NCBI GenBank assembly: GCA_024229935.1
Contig: JAAERX010000153.1
Location: 24,554-88,553, forward strand
Source of the DNA: Gammaproteobacteria bacterium
GTDB lineage: Bacteria > Pseudomonadota > Gammaproteobacteria > Steroidobacterales > GCA-2729495
DNA length: 64,000 bases
Direction: 5' to 3'
Shown here: one piece after another, positions 11,201 to 18,485 of the stretch
Layout of the letters: every line of letters starts with the position of its first letter
Position numbering within the stretch: the stretch's first letter is position 1
Notes under the pieces: model-generated
The model's database searches: none
What the model was told of the DNA's origin: nothing
The model's input: the letters and a program-made list of their open reading frames with translations, nothing else
Program-made: the position numbers and the translations under genes

Positions 11201-13390
11201 AAATTCCCATACCGACACATCAAAACTGTATGGCGTTTTTTGCAGAACTTTATCGTCAGGTCCTAACCCATATTCAGATTGCATCCACAACAGGCGGTTA
11301 ACAATCCCGTGGTGTTCATTCATCACACCCTTGGGTCGACCTGTGGAGCCTGAGGTGAAAATAACATAGGCCAAATTATCAGGTTGTGCCTGTTGCGGTG
11401 GGTTGCTATCCGGCTGTTTGGCTAATACCTTAATCGCACTTTCCACGCATAACACTTCAGCTTCATGCCCCGGTAACTGTTCAACCAGCGCTGACTGAGT
11501 CAGCAGCAACCCGATGTCGGCATCCTCAAACATATGAACTAGGCGTTGTTCCGGATAATCTGGATCCAGTGGCACGTAGGCACCACCAGCTTTAATGATG
11601 GCATGTAAGGCCACCACCATCTCCACGGAACGCTCCATATATACACCGACCATGGTATCGGGTGTCACACCCTTGCTGATCAGCCAGTGGGCCAGCTGAT
11701 TAACCTGACTGTTAAACTCCGCATAGGTCAGCTGCTCATGCTCAAAAATAACGGCCAGTGCATCCGGGCTTGCTTCTGCTTGTTGTTCCAGCAAGGTCTG
11801 CAAAGTTGCATCACTTGGGTAATCCACATTGGTGTCATTCCAGCTTGCAAACAACTGCTTGTCATCACTACCGACTAAGGGCAACTCATTAATCTTCACT
11901 GTTGGGTTAGTAACAATGCCATGTAACAAACGTTCAAACTGTTCCAACATACGTTCGATCGTGATGGCATCAAACAAGTCAATGCTGTATTCAATTTCCG
12001 CCATCAAACCATCATGGGTTTCACCCATAGCAAGCGTTAAATCAAATTTTGCCGTACCGTATTCAAACTCCAACCCTGTCAGCTCAAGACCCTGAACAGG
12101 ATCAGCTGAAGCGGGTGCATTCTGCAACATGAATTGCATCTGGAACACAGGTGAGTAACTCATATCACGTGCAGGCTGAAGTGCATCTACCAGCTTATCA
12201 AAAGGTAACTCCTGATGAGCATAAGCATCCAGAGCCGTTGTCTGCACCTGTTTGAGTAGTTCACTGTAACTAGGATTAGCGGACAAATCTGTACGCATAA
12301 CAAGCGTATTAAGGAACAACCCGATAAGTCCTTCCAAATCTGTTTGCTGTCGGCCTGCAATAGGTGAACCAACGACAATATCATTTTGCCCGGAGTAACG
12401 TGCCAACAGCACATCAAAAGCTGCCAGCAAAACCATAAACAAGGTGGCATTATTGCTTCTGGCCAACGCCTTTAAGCTTTCTCGCAAATCAACAGACAGA
12501 AGCCTGCGCATCCGCGCTCCACGATAACTTTGCTCACTGGGCCGTGGCCTGTCAGCAGGTAATTCAAGTATAGGCGGCGCCCCACATAGCTTATCTGTCC
12601 AGTACTTAAGCTGACGCTCAAGCTCTGCTCCCTGCAAGTAGTCACGTTGCCAACATGCATAATCTGCAAACTGCAGAGGTAACTCTGGCAGTTCAACTGT
12701 CTCACCAGCACATTCAGCAAAGTAAATACTGAACAGCTCAGTCTGCAACAGATCCAGAGACCATGCATCCGAGATGATATGGTGCATGACCATCATCAGC
12801 ACATGATCATCTTCAGCCAGCTCAACCAGGCGAACACGCAGCAATGGTCCTTGCGCTAGTGGAAAAGGTTCTCCAGACCATTCCTCAAGCTGCATTCTTA
12901 CAGCAGCATCATCTGCACCCGGCATAGACACCTTCTCAACTACCAGATCCATACTGTTGAGAATTTTTTGTTCTGGTTCAGCTTCGGTTTTTAGGAATAC
13001 TGTACGCAGACTTTCATGCCTGGCTATCAGTTTACCCAAAGAGCTTTGCAGGGCATCAGCATTAAATTGACCTTTAATCCGCATTGCCCATGGAATATTG
13101 TAAATTGAGCTACCGCCCTCAAATTCTTCCAGAAACCAGATACGTTGCTGGGCAAATGACAAGGGAATGGTCTGACTTCGGTCAGCATGAGGGATATTGA
13201 TTTCCACTGCGTTCTGAGAGGCATCTGCAACAAGCAACAACTCAAGCAGTTCAGCTTTACTGTCTTTAAGCTGTTCGTGGAGTTCAGCTGTCAGCACTCC
13301 TTGTGGTGCGCTCACGCGCAACTCACCGTCCTCCACCCGCAGGCGGACGCCGAGTTTGCTCAGCTGCCCAAGAAGTTCAGCCGCACTCAA
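2264..13390 (-). CDS. Trimodular nonribosomal peptide synthetase (TubC-C-A-T-E-C-A-T-C-A-T)
   Basis: A 3708-residue assembly-line enzyme. Domains in order: TubC docking (1-52); C1 (HHIISDAWS ~205); A1 (SGSTGRPKG ~682); T1 (GGDS, Ser1073); epimerase (HHLVVDGVSW ~1257); C2 of DCL type (HHHIVIDGWS ~1733); A2 (~2215); T2 (GGHS, Ser2603); C3 (HHIIADVWS ~2787); A3 (~3265); T3 (GGHS, Ser3648). Aligning by eye to GrsA, the A1 pocket reads DVWHISLID(K), a serine code, and A3 reads DILQLGMIW(K), one change from the classic glycine code. A2 reads about DAMHVGLIA(K), which I cannot assign. GGDS before the epimerase and a DCL domain after it agree with a D-Ser first residue. The TTG start at 13390 is supported by AAGGAG 8 nt upstream. 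The acidic C-terminus (EGEDMEDISI) looks like a docking tail for the TubC domain of the next protein. There is no thioesterase. Confidence 0.96.
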   Translation of the reverse strand: MSAAELLGQLSKLGVRLRVEDGELRVSAPQGVLTAELHEQLKDSKAELLELLLVADASQNAVEINIPHADRSQTIPLSFAQQRIWFLEEFEGGSSIYNIPWAMRIKGQFNADALQSSLGKLIARHESLRTVFLKTEAEPEQKILNSMDLVVEKVSMPGADDAAVRMQLEEWSGEPFPLAQGPLLRVRLVELAEDDHVLMMVMHHIISDAWSLDLLQTELFSIYFAECAGETVELPELPLQFADYACWQRDYLQGAELERQLKYWTDKLCGAPPILELPADRPRPSEQSYRGARMRRLLSVDLRESLKALARSNNATLFMVLLAAFDVLLARYSGQNDIVVGSPIAGRQQTDLEGLIGLFLNTLVMRTDLSANPSYSELLKQVQTTALDAYAHQELPFDKLVDALQPARDMSYSPVFQMQFMLQNAPASADPVQGLELTGLEFEYGTAKFDLTLAMGETHDGLMAEIEYSIDLFDAITIERMLEQFERLLHGIVTNPTVKINELPLVGSDDKQLFASWNDTNVDYPSDATLQTLLEQQAEASPDALAVIFEHEQLTYAEFNSQVNQLAHWLISKGVTPDTMVGVYMERSVEMVVALHAIIKAGGAYVPLDPDYPEQRLVHMFEDADIGLLLTQSALVEQLPGHEAEVLCVESAIKVLAKQPDSNPPQQAQPDNLAYVIFTSGSTGRPKGVMNEHHGIVNRLLWMQSEYGLGPDDKVLQKTPYSFDVSVWEFFWPLISGATLVMARPDGHKDSTYLTDIIQEHGVTTMHFVPSMLQVFLQDSHAGNCSSLKRVICSGEALPHELQTRFFETLGTAELHNLYGPTEAAIDVTYWACDRDSTDTSVPIGRPVANTRIHVVEPNGQMAPVGVAGELWIAGEQVARGYINRPELTAERFIVDPFSSTSDARIYRSGDLVRWRNDGAIEFLGRIDHQVKLRGFRIELGEIEASLDALPGVKQSLVMLHEDVAGNKRLVAYVTAADGNAADIPQLRDALKQQLPEYMVPAVFVPLQEFPLLANGKVDRKALPEPEGRRDVADEYIPAGTDHERVLAQIWSDLLHIERVGIHDNFFELGGDSILSIQIIARAAKAGLHLTPKQVFKHQTIAELADVAGSVVVVAAEQGLVTGSFPLIPVQHWFFEQSSVDKQYFNQSTLLDHEGRLDADLLESVFQAIVRQHDALRSSFKFVDSQWLQTIGEPQARSIHAHVDLHELSPADQDQRMYEEAMRLQASFDLNAGLLIKTIGFELGSNRPDRLLIVIHHLVVDGVSWRILLEDIESAYAAISQNKQPELPAKSSSFKAWSEQLQHYASTDRAKSELSYWQQQSWPECTLPVDHADGENLVDSARTVTVSLDEQTTRQLLQEAPQAYRTQVNDLLLTALGSAVSDWTGQGAVLIDMEGHGRDEEIDLDVSRTVGWFTTIYPVSINVAPNATASDRIKSIKEQLRALPANGFAFGLLRYLHHSAEVHDVFARLPAAPILFNYLGQFDQTFSQDSAFVPAAGQTGPDQALTRQRSHLIDINGSVFDGKLQMGFSYSENLHESATIERIANAFIHELASLVEHCVEPGNSGFTPSDFPLVQLDQFAVDALLTECPDLEDIYPVTPMQHGMLFHSAFAGDDADHTSQVYLTQVIWNLEGNLNPGAFEKAWQTVVARHTSLRSSFLQSGLDEPLTIVHKQVEIPLQFLDWSHLGSADQEQQLELWLVEDQKRGYELSSAPLMRLLLVQFGEQDFRFVWSHHHIVIDGWSIPVVLDELFQAYEAALQSKQLTLSPARSYRDYIAWLQDQDKEEARQFWQETLQGFAAPTPLPAASKEFPGTDNASSYAKCFMSLEPAETAQIRQLAKTMRLTANTLVQGIWALLISRYTGEDDVLFGATTSGRPAELKNVESIVGLFLNALPVRIKVQPDVSLQEWMAGIQELQLASRQHEYISLVDVQGWSSVPQGSALFNSVLIFENYPDASSLWSDRNTLRVTDMQSRGWTSLPLAAAVSISEQLVLRLSYDTGCYTAAAIEQLLEQFRQMLHRVVAATDLQVADLLRLEDTSLKITAQTGPSNVSQPFQELTTSSSLASCFEQQVQLTPEACVVLSDSESWSYAELNVRANKVAHELIASGFEPGERVGLLLGQNAPMLAGMLGALKAGLTYVPLDPKAPVSRLQKIFAEAELAVIVSDAQRQSLAGELVRNAAVALTIVLADQPAESDAANPELLIDQDSLAYILFTSGSTGTPKGVTQTHRNALHHIRTYSDAMHINSDDRLSLFAPYGYDAAVMDIYGALLNGACLCPVDIREQVSAADIRQQLAEQQVTVFHSTPTVFRFLFEQPAAEELTAIRIVVLGGEEARLTDLNLFQDRFGTDVIFSNLMGATEYSIAMVCFADHETQVVGAKLPLGLPVDGANVELVVPEGESAVLHGELCIRSEYTSPGYWGDADLTASTFIPVPGSDEKNYRTGDICRYLPDGQIVFVGRRDQQLKIRGNRVEPGEVEAALAGYSTVEQCVVILRKDQPDEERLVAYFVSAEQMSPDGSTLRHYLQGLLPEYMIPAAFVELDAIPLTPNGKLDRLALPLPEIQYDEKRYVAPRTPTEEILAGLWADVLGVDRVGVHDDFFLLGGHSLLATKLISRIRDALNIEPGIGMLFKYPAVADFAVSLDGAEAGVSNIVPVPHKDGAPLSFAQQRLWFLDQLEGDNPAYHMFAPVRMTGALRLDAIQSAVNDLVARHETLRSTFIDRKGEALQLIAEHLDVPVEVLEMPGADDQLVRSTLIELVNEPYDLAQGPLFKVRLLHVSDDSYVFVILIHHIIADVWSMEVMYRDFLSFYRAHCGLESESLPDLPIQYADYAFWQQQLLSGAESQRQLQYWCDQLAGIPAVIELPIDRPRPLQRSFEGGAVNRFLPAKLNDSLKRIGHQQGATLFMVLQAVFDILLARYSRETDVVIGTPVTGRKQSSLEGLIGFFLNMLVLRADVSGDPTFIEFLRQIKANTLDAYAHQDLPFEQLVTELQPVRDTSHSPLFQVMFTVVTQAASPGELPDLQLEMVEVDFQTAKFDLFMSLTSQPDGLNVHLEYSKDIFDAVTIERMLDHFVMLLEGVAAHPNVHIAELPLLQEQERQQLLVDWNDTGFDYPRDTTLVDLFAEQVALVPEAVALECGGTSLSYVELDRRANQLAHRLRESGVGPDVLVGLCLERSIEMMVGLLGVHKAGGAYLPLDPAYPEDRIAYMLEDSGAPVVITQTSLVESIPAATAELICVDALGPLNVSDDKAPVNTGMQADNLAYVIYTSGSTGKPKGVQLEHRSVVNFLNSMASTPGLTGADRLLAVTTLSFDISVLELLLPLSVGATVVLATREQAADGFELKALLGDAAISVMQATPATWRMLLQTGWQGSKSLTVLCGGEALDRELAEQLHAATSGVWNMYGPTETTIWSSCHRFDPAEPVISVGRPIYNTSMYILDEQLQPVPVGVAGELFIGGEGLARGYRDRPDLTADRFVADTFVSVSGGRMYRTGDLAKFIPDGSIQVLGRTDFQVKLRGFRIELGEIEAAVRDCDSVDQAVLLLREDLPGDQRLVCYLTSAEPDLEVNSLREQLYASLPQYMVPAAFMQLDELPLTPNGKIDRKALPAPEWESGDNYVAPGTPTEEALAEIWADILQLDKVGINDNFFVLGGHSLLATQLVARIRNTLNAELPLMYIFDYASVASLAVAVDAFSLAAGAAPLNLEGEDMEDISI

Positions 13391-13713
13391 ATCTGGAACT
13401 CCTTCAATGGAACTCCTATTCCTCTCATAAACTGGGTCCTACCCGTGGTAAATCAGAGTGTTAGTGCCTGAAGCCGGGCTACAGGCAAAGGATGATTTTA
13501 ACCCTCATAAAGCAATTCTTCTGCGGCCCTGTTCACGTATTAACGCTATGAACCTTATATATATATGTGTGTGAGTATAATTCTACCCTTGTTGATTCAG
13601 TTGGTCATCCTACTTCCAAACACAACTGGGATGCCATGAAAGGTATATCTGGCGGGACTTAAAGCTGATGTTATGTCAGCAAGGCAGCCCATAGGAAACG
13701 ATTAAAGAGAGCT
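13391..13713 (-). promoter_or_regulatory. NRPS upstream region with leader hairpin
   Basis: A 323-bp gap before the NRPS start, with no convincing ORF. It holds a nested inverted repeat at 13466-13486 (outer arms GCCTG/CAGGC, inner arms AGCC/GGCT), 76 nt upstream of the TTG start, so it would fold in the mRNA leader. No U-run follows it, so it is not a typical terminator. A short TA/TG microsatellite lies at about 13555-13574. I found no promoter matching consensus well. Transcription could also enter from the arylsulfotransferase-like gene. Confidence 0.4.
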
Positions 13714-15168
13714 TTAGTGAAGGCGCCCCTCATTAAATGGGAAATCCGCCTCATTGAAGTAGGTAACTGTCTGAGTTGCAAAACGGCCATAAACCTCTGC
13801 ACTACCCTGATCACCCTCTACAATCCCACTAACATCATGGATATTCAGAAACTCCCAGAGCAGCTTACCGCTAGCAAGATCTATTTCCAGGGTGCGTCCC
13901 TGCCGGGTCAGTGATATCAAGGCGCGTGAACGATCATCACTTAAGCTAATCTGCCCACCAGTAGCACTGAGCACATCATAATTTTTAGCTTCAGATACAG
14001 ACTGGTTGCTTGATTGAGGTGGGTAAATAACATCTACCGCATCAGTATCCATATCAAGACGCAATAACCTGGAGCCCCCCTCATCCGCCTTTCCACCAAG
14101 ATTATCAAATACCAGCAGAGTGTTATCACCCATATAGCGCGGGCTGTGCTGTAAAGCGGTACGACCTACAGATACCCAGGTTACTTTTTTGGTCTCACGA
14201 CTAATCACCATAACTGTATTGTTACTGCGCAGTGAGACCAACAAATCACCCGCCGATAAATACGGTGATGTTGCTGCATCTTCCATTGAGATAACCCGAA
14301 CATCATTCAGGTGAGTGGGGTCGCATTCAGAGTAGTTAAGTGGTAATGGCAAATCAGAGTGCACCCCCTGAAATACAACACCAAGGTAACCAGAGTCAGC
14401 CAAAGCCTGCAGAATTGAAATACGTTCAACTTCATTACCATCCGCATCCAGCACCAGGATGACATCCTCCTGCAGCACTCCGCTATTGCAATTAATTTTC
14501 AGATTACTTGCACCCAACTGCACGGGTGCCTGTAAAGCATTAAATGCTGATACATAGATGTAGCCATCCTGATCTACAGATAGCCAGTGATGAGCATAGT
14601 TACCCTTTAGCCATAATAAATTAGAGTCTTTATCAAACTTCGCAATACCAACTCCATAGGGATAGGTATTACGCCCCTGATAAACAACCAGCAAGTCCCC
14701 ATTGGGAAATGGGTGTGCACCAACGGAATAGATATTTTCAGCACGGCTAAAGCCCTTGATATGTGAAGCATTTTCCCAGATCAGCTCAGAGCCTATATCC
14801 CATACATGCCGGATAGTTCCAGCTTTATCCATGACCCAGGCAATACAACCATTATCAGGACAATGTGCACGTAATTGATGTGTGCCACCATCAACAAAAA
14901 TTAAATCATCATCTCGTTCAAGGGCAGGAGCATAATTAATTACGGCCAGTGACTGGTAATCACTTTCTTCAATCTGTTCCATACTGGTTGGCCAGTTTCT
15001 GCGCAGCTCCTCTTCCTGAACTGATAACAACGCTGCTGCTGCATTTTTTGCATCCGCAATAATGCTACTTGGCCACCAACCTAAATGAACTGATGCAGCG
15101 CCGTAAATGACTGCCAGAAAGCATAATGCCAGTGCCGTAAATACATTTACCAAAAATGATTTCTTCAT
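13714..15168 (-). CDS. Arylsulfotransferase-like (ASST family) beta-propeller protein, membrane-anchored
   Basis: A 484-residue protein with an N-terminal hydrophobic segment (about residues 8-28) after a basic start, so it is anchored or exported to the periplasm. The body has repeated propeller-like strands: FPNGDLLVVYQG, a histidine pair in YAHHWLSVDQDGYIYV, and QHSPRYMGDNTLLVFDN followed by GSRLLRLDMDT. These resemble the arylsulfotransferase (ASST / Arylsulfotran_2) families. Members with the catalytic histidine move sulfate between phenols, but many bacterial homologues are untested. It lies upstream of the NRPS on the same strand, 323 bp away, so a shared transcript or a tailoring role is possible but unproven. 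I see no strong ribosome site before the ATG. Confidence 0.6.
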   Translation of the reverse strand: MKKSFLVNVFTALALCFLAVIYGAASVHLGWWPSSIIADAKNAAAALLSVQEEELRRNWPTSMEQIEESDYQSLAVINYAPALERDDDLIFVDGGTHQLRAHCPDNGCIAWVMDKAGTIRHVWDIGSELIWENASHIKGFSRAENIYSVGAHPFPNGDLLVVYQGRNTYPYGVGIAKFDKDSNLLWLKGNYAHHWLSVDQDGYIYVSAFNALQAPVQLGASNLKINCNSGVLQEDVILVLDADGNEVERISILQALADSGYLGVVFQGVHSDLPLPLNYSECDPTHLNDVRVISMEDAATSPYLSAGDLLVSLRSNNTVMVISRETKKVTWVSVGRTALQHSPRYMGDNTLLVFDNLGGKADEGGSRLLRLDMDTDAVDVIYPPQSSNQSVSEAKNYDVLSATGGQISLSDDRSRALISLTRQGRTLEIDLASGKLLWEFLNIHDVSGIVEGDQGSAEVYGRFATQTVTYFNEADFPFNEGRLH

Positions 15169-15211
15169 TGCAAAAACAATAACACATGGAGAGACTTACT
15201 TTACAACACAT

Positions 15212-16510
15212 TTAACGCCCGTGCTGCTGACTTCCAGAAGAACGTTTACCCGACCCTGAGCGTCTCTTTGAGCCACCGCCATAATTTTTCTTACCACCAC
15301 CCAAACTATTACGTTTACGCCCATTACCACCTGAAGGCCTGGAAGAGCGCCCGTTTCTAATGGGCTCAGGCTTGATCCGTGGATCCACCTCATAACCCGG
15401 GATAATTGTCTGAGTGATTTTTGTTTTCAGAAGCTTTTCTATATCACGCAATAACTTCAGCTCATCTACACAAACCAGCGAAATAGCATGACCATCCAGG
15501 CCAGCTCGTGCTGTACGGCCAATACGATGAACATAGTCTTCCGGAACATTGGGTAATTCATAGTTCACAACATGCGGTAGCTTCTCAATATCCAAACCGC
15601 GAGCAGCAATATCAGTTGCCACCAACACCCGCACCTTGCCAGCTTTGAATGCGGCCAGCGCTTTGGTTCGTGCACCCTGTGACTTATTACCATGGATAGC
15701 AGATGAATGAATACCATCGCGTGACAACTGCTCCGATAAACGATTTGCTCCATGCTTGGTGCGGGTAAACACCAGTACCTGCCGCCAGTTTCCTTCACCT
15801 ATCTGATGTGATAACAACTCGCGCTTGCGACTCTTGTCAACCGGATAAACAATCTGGGTAACACGTTCAGCTGTCGTATTCTTCGGGGTTACATGAATCT
15901 CTTCTGGCGAATCAAGCAATTCAGCAGACAGTTTTCGGATCTCATCTGAAAAAGTTGCCGAGAATAGCAGCGTCTGACGTTCATCCGGCAAGACCTTAAA
16001 TATTTTTCTCATGTCACGGATAAAGCCCATATCGAGCATGCGATCCGCTTCATCAAGCACCAGTATTTCCACAGCAGAAAGATCTACAGTTTTCTGCTGC
16101 ATGTGGTCAAGCAAACGTCCTGGCGTTGCGACAATGATGTCAACACCCTTACGTAATTTTGTTTTCTGTGGATTTATACTCACTCCACCAAAAATTGTGG
16201 TCGACCTGAACGGCAGATACCGCCCATAATCACGAACACTTTCTGACACCTGCGCCGCAAGTTCACGCGTTGGGGTCAGTATTAATACACGAGGAATATC
16301 TCCAACAGAGCCGGAGGCCTGTAAGCGCCGTAGCAATGGCAGGGTAAAACCAGCTGTTTTACCAGTACCAGTTTGTGCACCCGCAAGCACATCCTTACCT
16401 TCTAAAATAAGGGGGATAGCCTGCTGCTGGATTGGGGTTGCCTCATGGTAACCCTGTTTTTTAATCGCACGCAGCAATTCGGCCGACAGGCCGAGTTCTT
16501 CAAATAACAT
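15212..16510 (-). CDS. rhlE: DEAD-box ATP-dependent RNA helicase, RhlE type
   Basis: RNA helicase of ribosome assembly and RNA turnover. Conserved motifs: Q-motif region ([14 protein letters not shown]), motif [29 protein letters not shown] ([13 protein letters not shown]), SAT (FSATFS), ARGLDI and [10 protein letters not shown]. The C-terminus is a basic, Gly/Ser-rich tail ([20 protein letters not shown]), usual in RhlE. The track starts at a TTG at 16540. I prefer the ATG at 16510 because [13 protein letters not shown] matches the family start and GGAG lies about 9 nt upstream. The gene is divergent from the MFS gene. Confidence 0.93.
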   Translation of the reverse strand: MLFEELGLSAELLRAIKKQGYHEATPIQQQAIPLILEGKDVLAGAQTGTGKTAGFTLPLLRRLQASGSVGDIPRVLILTPTRELAAQVSESVRDYGRYLPFRSTTIFGGVSINPQKTKLRKGVDIIVATPGRLLDHMQQKTVDLSAVEILVLDEADRMLDMGFIRDMRKIFKVLPDERQTLLFSATFSDEIRKLSAELLDSPEEIHVTPKNTTAERVTQIVYPVDKSRKRELLSHQIGEGNWRQVLVFTRTKHGANRLSEQLSRDGIHSSAIHGNKSQGARTKALAAFKAGKVRVLVATDIAARGLDIEKLPHVVNYELPNVPEDYVHRIGRTARAGLDGHAISLVCVDELKLLRDIEKLLKTKITQTIIPGYEVDPRIKPEPIRNGRSSRPSGGNGRKRNSLGGGKKNYGGGSKRRSGSGKRSSGSQQHGR

Positions 16511-16783
16511 GTGGTATTGCTCCAAGATCGCCTGATCCAATCACGGGTATAAACCGCGCGTGGTTCGGTCCAGGCTGGAATTCTGAATTAGATCCTAAAG
16601 CCGCGAAATTGCTGACTTTGGGGTATAGGCGCAGACCGATGCGCGCCAAGACGGAGCAGACTATAACAGATAAAACAACAAATAACCGATCCAGATAGCG
16701 AAAATTAATGGTCACACAATGATTAGGTTGTGCATTTACTACATTTGCATGCGAGTATCGCCTCGCGATTATCTGAGGGTTCT

Positions 16784-18013
16784 ATGACCGATACCAAAAC
16801 AGCCTATAACTACGGGAAATTTATCCTCTCCAGCGGGATCATTATTTTTGCCATAGGCCAGTCACTCCTGTTTATTATTGTGGCACCCCTGGCTCGTAAA
16901 ATTGGAGTCAACGAGCTGCAGTTTGGAGTGGTCTTCTCGCTTGCCAATATTTCACTGATCTTTGCGGGACCTTTCTGGGGCAAGAAAAGTGATGTTATCG
17001 GTCGCAAACCCGTGTTCATCATTGGCCTGTTTGGTAGTGCCATCGGCTCACTGGCAATGGCCGGCACACTGAGTATTGGTCTCAAAGGCGCCATCTCTAC
17101 TATGGGGCTGCTGGGCTTACTCTTTACATCCCGCTTTATCTACGGTCTGACAGCTTCATCTATCTACCCATCAGCCTCGGGCTATATCGCTGATATTACC
17201 GATTGGCAAAACCGTGGCAAAGGTATGGCACTCATCGGCAGTGCAAATGCCATTGGCTCAATTCTTGGGCCAGCCATTGGCGGCGGTCTGGCCTTTATGG
17301 GGATTTTATTTCCTATATATGCAGCAGCAGGGTTATCCCTTATCGGCGCACTGGTAGCTATCTTCTGGCTGGTTGAACCCGAGCACCACAAAATTCGTCA
17401 GCAGAATAAGGACACTTCAAAACCAACATTAAAATTTACAGACCCCCGACTGCGCCCCTACATGATCATGTGGGCAACCTTCTTTATAATCTTCATCTCA
17501 CTAAACTTCGTGACCGCTTTTTATATTCAGGATAAATTCGGTATCACTGAACTTACCGCCATATTCCGTGCAGCCAGCATCATGCTGGTATGCATGGCTG
17601 CTGTTATTACCCTTATACAGGGCGTGTTATTCCAGATAATAAGAATCTCACCGCAGCTATTGTTACGTATATGCGCCCCTGTATTTGCTATAGGCCTGTT
17701 TATCATGGCTCTGGCTCCCAATCTGATTGTACTTGGAACAGGCTTTGCCATACTTGGCGGTGCCTTCGCCTGCGCCACTCCAGGCATAAATGGCTGTGCA
17801 AGCCTGAAAATGGAACCTCATGAACAAGGAGCGGCCGCTGGTTATCTGGCAGCTGCCAATACCAGTGGTGCAATTCTTGGCCCGGTGGTCGGCACCTCAC
17901 TTTATAATCTGCAGCCCAATGCACCGATGTTAGCTGGTGGCGTACTGATGATAATAATCAGTATCTATGCATTTAAAATTCCAGCTCCAAAACAATATCA
18001 AGCAAAACAGTAA
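16784..18013 (+). CDS. Major facilitator superfamily transporter, probable drug or metabolite exporter
   Basis: A roughly 409-residue inner-membrane protein with about 12 hydrophobic segments. The MFS motif-A loop is visible (GPFWGKKSDVIGRKPVF), and the segment YPSASGYIADIT...GKGMALIGSANAIGSILGPAIGG resembles TetA-type drug:proton antiporters. I chose the ATG at 16784 (MTDTKTAYNYGKF), preceded by GAGGG, over the track start at 16730, which would add 18 non-hydrophobic residues. The gene ends 3 bp before the convergent lipoprotein gene. The substrate is unknown. Export of the nearby NRPS product is conceivable, but the gene is 3.4 kb away and on the other strand. Confidence 0.9.
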   Translation: MTDTKTAYNYGKFILSSGIIIFAIGQSLLFIIVAPLARKIGVNELQFGVVFSLANISLIFAGPFWGKKSDVIGRKPVFIIGLFGSAIGSLAMAGTLSIGLKGAISTMGLLGLLFTSRFIYGLTASSIYPSASGYIADITDWQNRGKGMALIGSANAIGSILGPAIGGGLAFMGILFPIYAAAGLSLIGALVAIFWLVEPEHHKIRQQNKDTSKPTLKFTDPRLRPYMIMWATFFIIFISLNFVTAFYIQDKFGITELTAIFRAASIMLVCMAAVITLIQGVLFQIIRISPQLLLRICAPVFAIGLFIMALAPNLIVLGTGFAILGGAFACATPGINGCASLKMEPHEQGAAAGYLAAANTSGAILGPVVGTSLYNLQPNAPMLAGGVLMIIISIYAFKIPAPKQYQAKQ

Positions 18014-18016
18014 TTA

Positions 18017-18358
18017 TCAGAACTGGCTACCCGTACAGTCAGGGTGCACCATCTCGTCATCTACCTTGATGTATGCAAGAGCACCCTGAGTCCATAAATC
18101 CATGGATCCATCTGAATAACGTGCACCGGAAGCTGCTTGCAGAGTTCTTAACCTGAACTCCTGACTAGCATCTTTTAATACAACAAATTCTCCATTACGC
18201 GCATAGGTAGCAGTAAACACATAATCATCTATGCAGGTATATCCCCAACGGTCCTTGACATCAGATGTCGTGATACAACCGGAAATCCCTATCAGCCCTG
18301 TTAAAAGCACTGACACAAGCACTTTGAATGACGCAATTTGAAATACATTAATTATCAT
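18017..18358 (-). CDS. MliC-like lipoprotein (putative lysozyme inhibitor)
   Basis: A 113-residue protein with a signal peptide and a probable lipobox (GISGC), so likely a lipoprotein. The mature part (YTCIDDYVFTATYARNG...VVLKDASQEFRLRTLQAASGARYSDGSMDLWTQGALAYI) resembles the MliC/PliC fold of c-type lysozyme inhibitors, including the SGARY and W-x-G-x-A segments and two cysteines that could pair. The family protects peptidoglycan from host or predator lysozyme. The gene is monocistronic and convergent with the MFS gene. Confidence 0.7.
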   Translation of the reverse strand: MIINVFQIASFKVLVSVLLTGLIGISGCITTSDVKDRWGYTCIDDYVFTATYARNGEFVVLKDASQEFRLRTLQAASGARYSDGSMDLWTQGALAYIKVDDEMVHPDCTGSQF

Positions 18359-18485
18359 GAGTAAAGTTAGCCTGCATCCAGTTCCATCATGACCATCCAG
18401 CAGTGTCAGCTAAAACAGCACAATCAGGGTTATCGATCAGCACCTGACATAGCTGGCCTTTTTCATGCCTGTTAGGGCAGCTGAG

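Noticed and set aside
13555-13574. TA/TG microsatellite upstream of the NRPS
   Set aside because: Short simple repeat; no evidence of phase variation or promoter spacing role.
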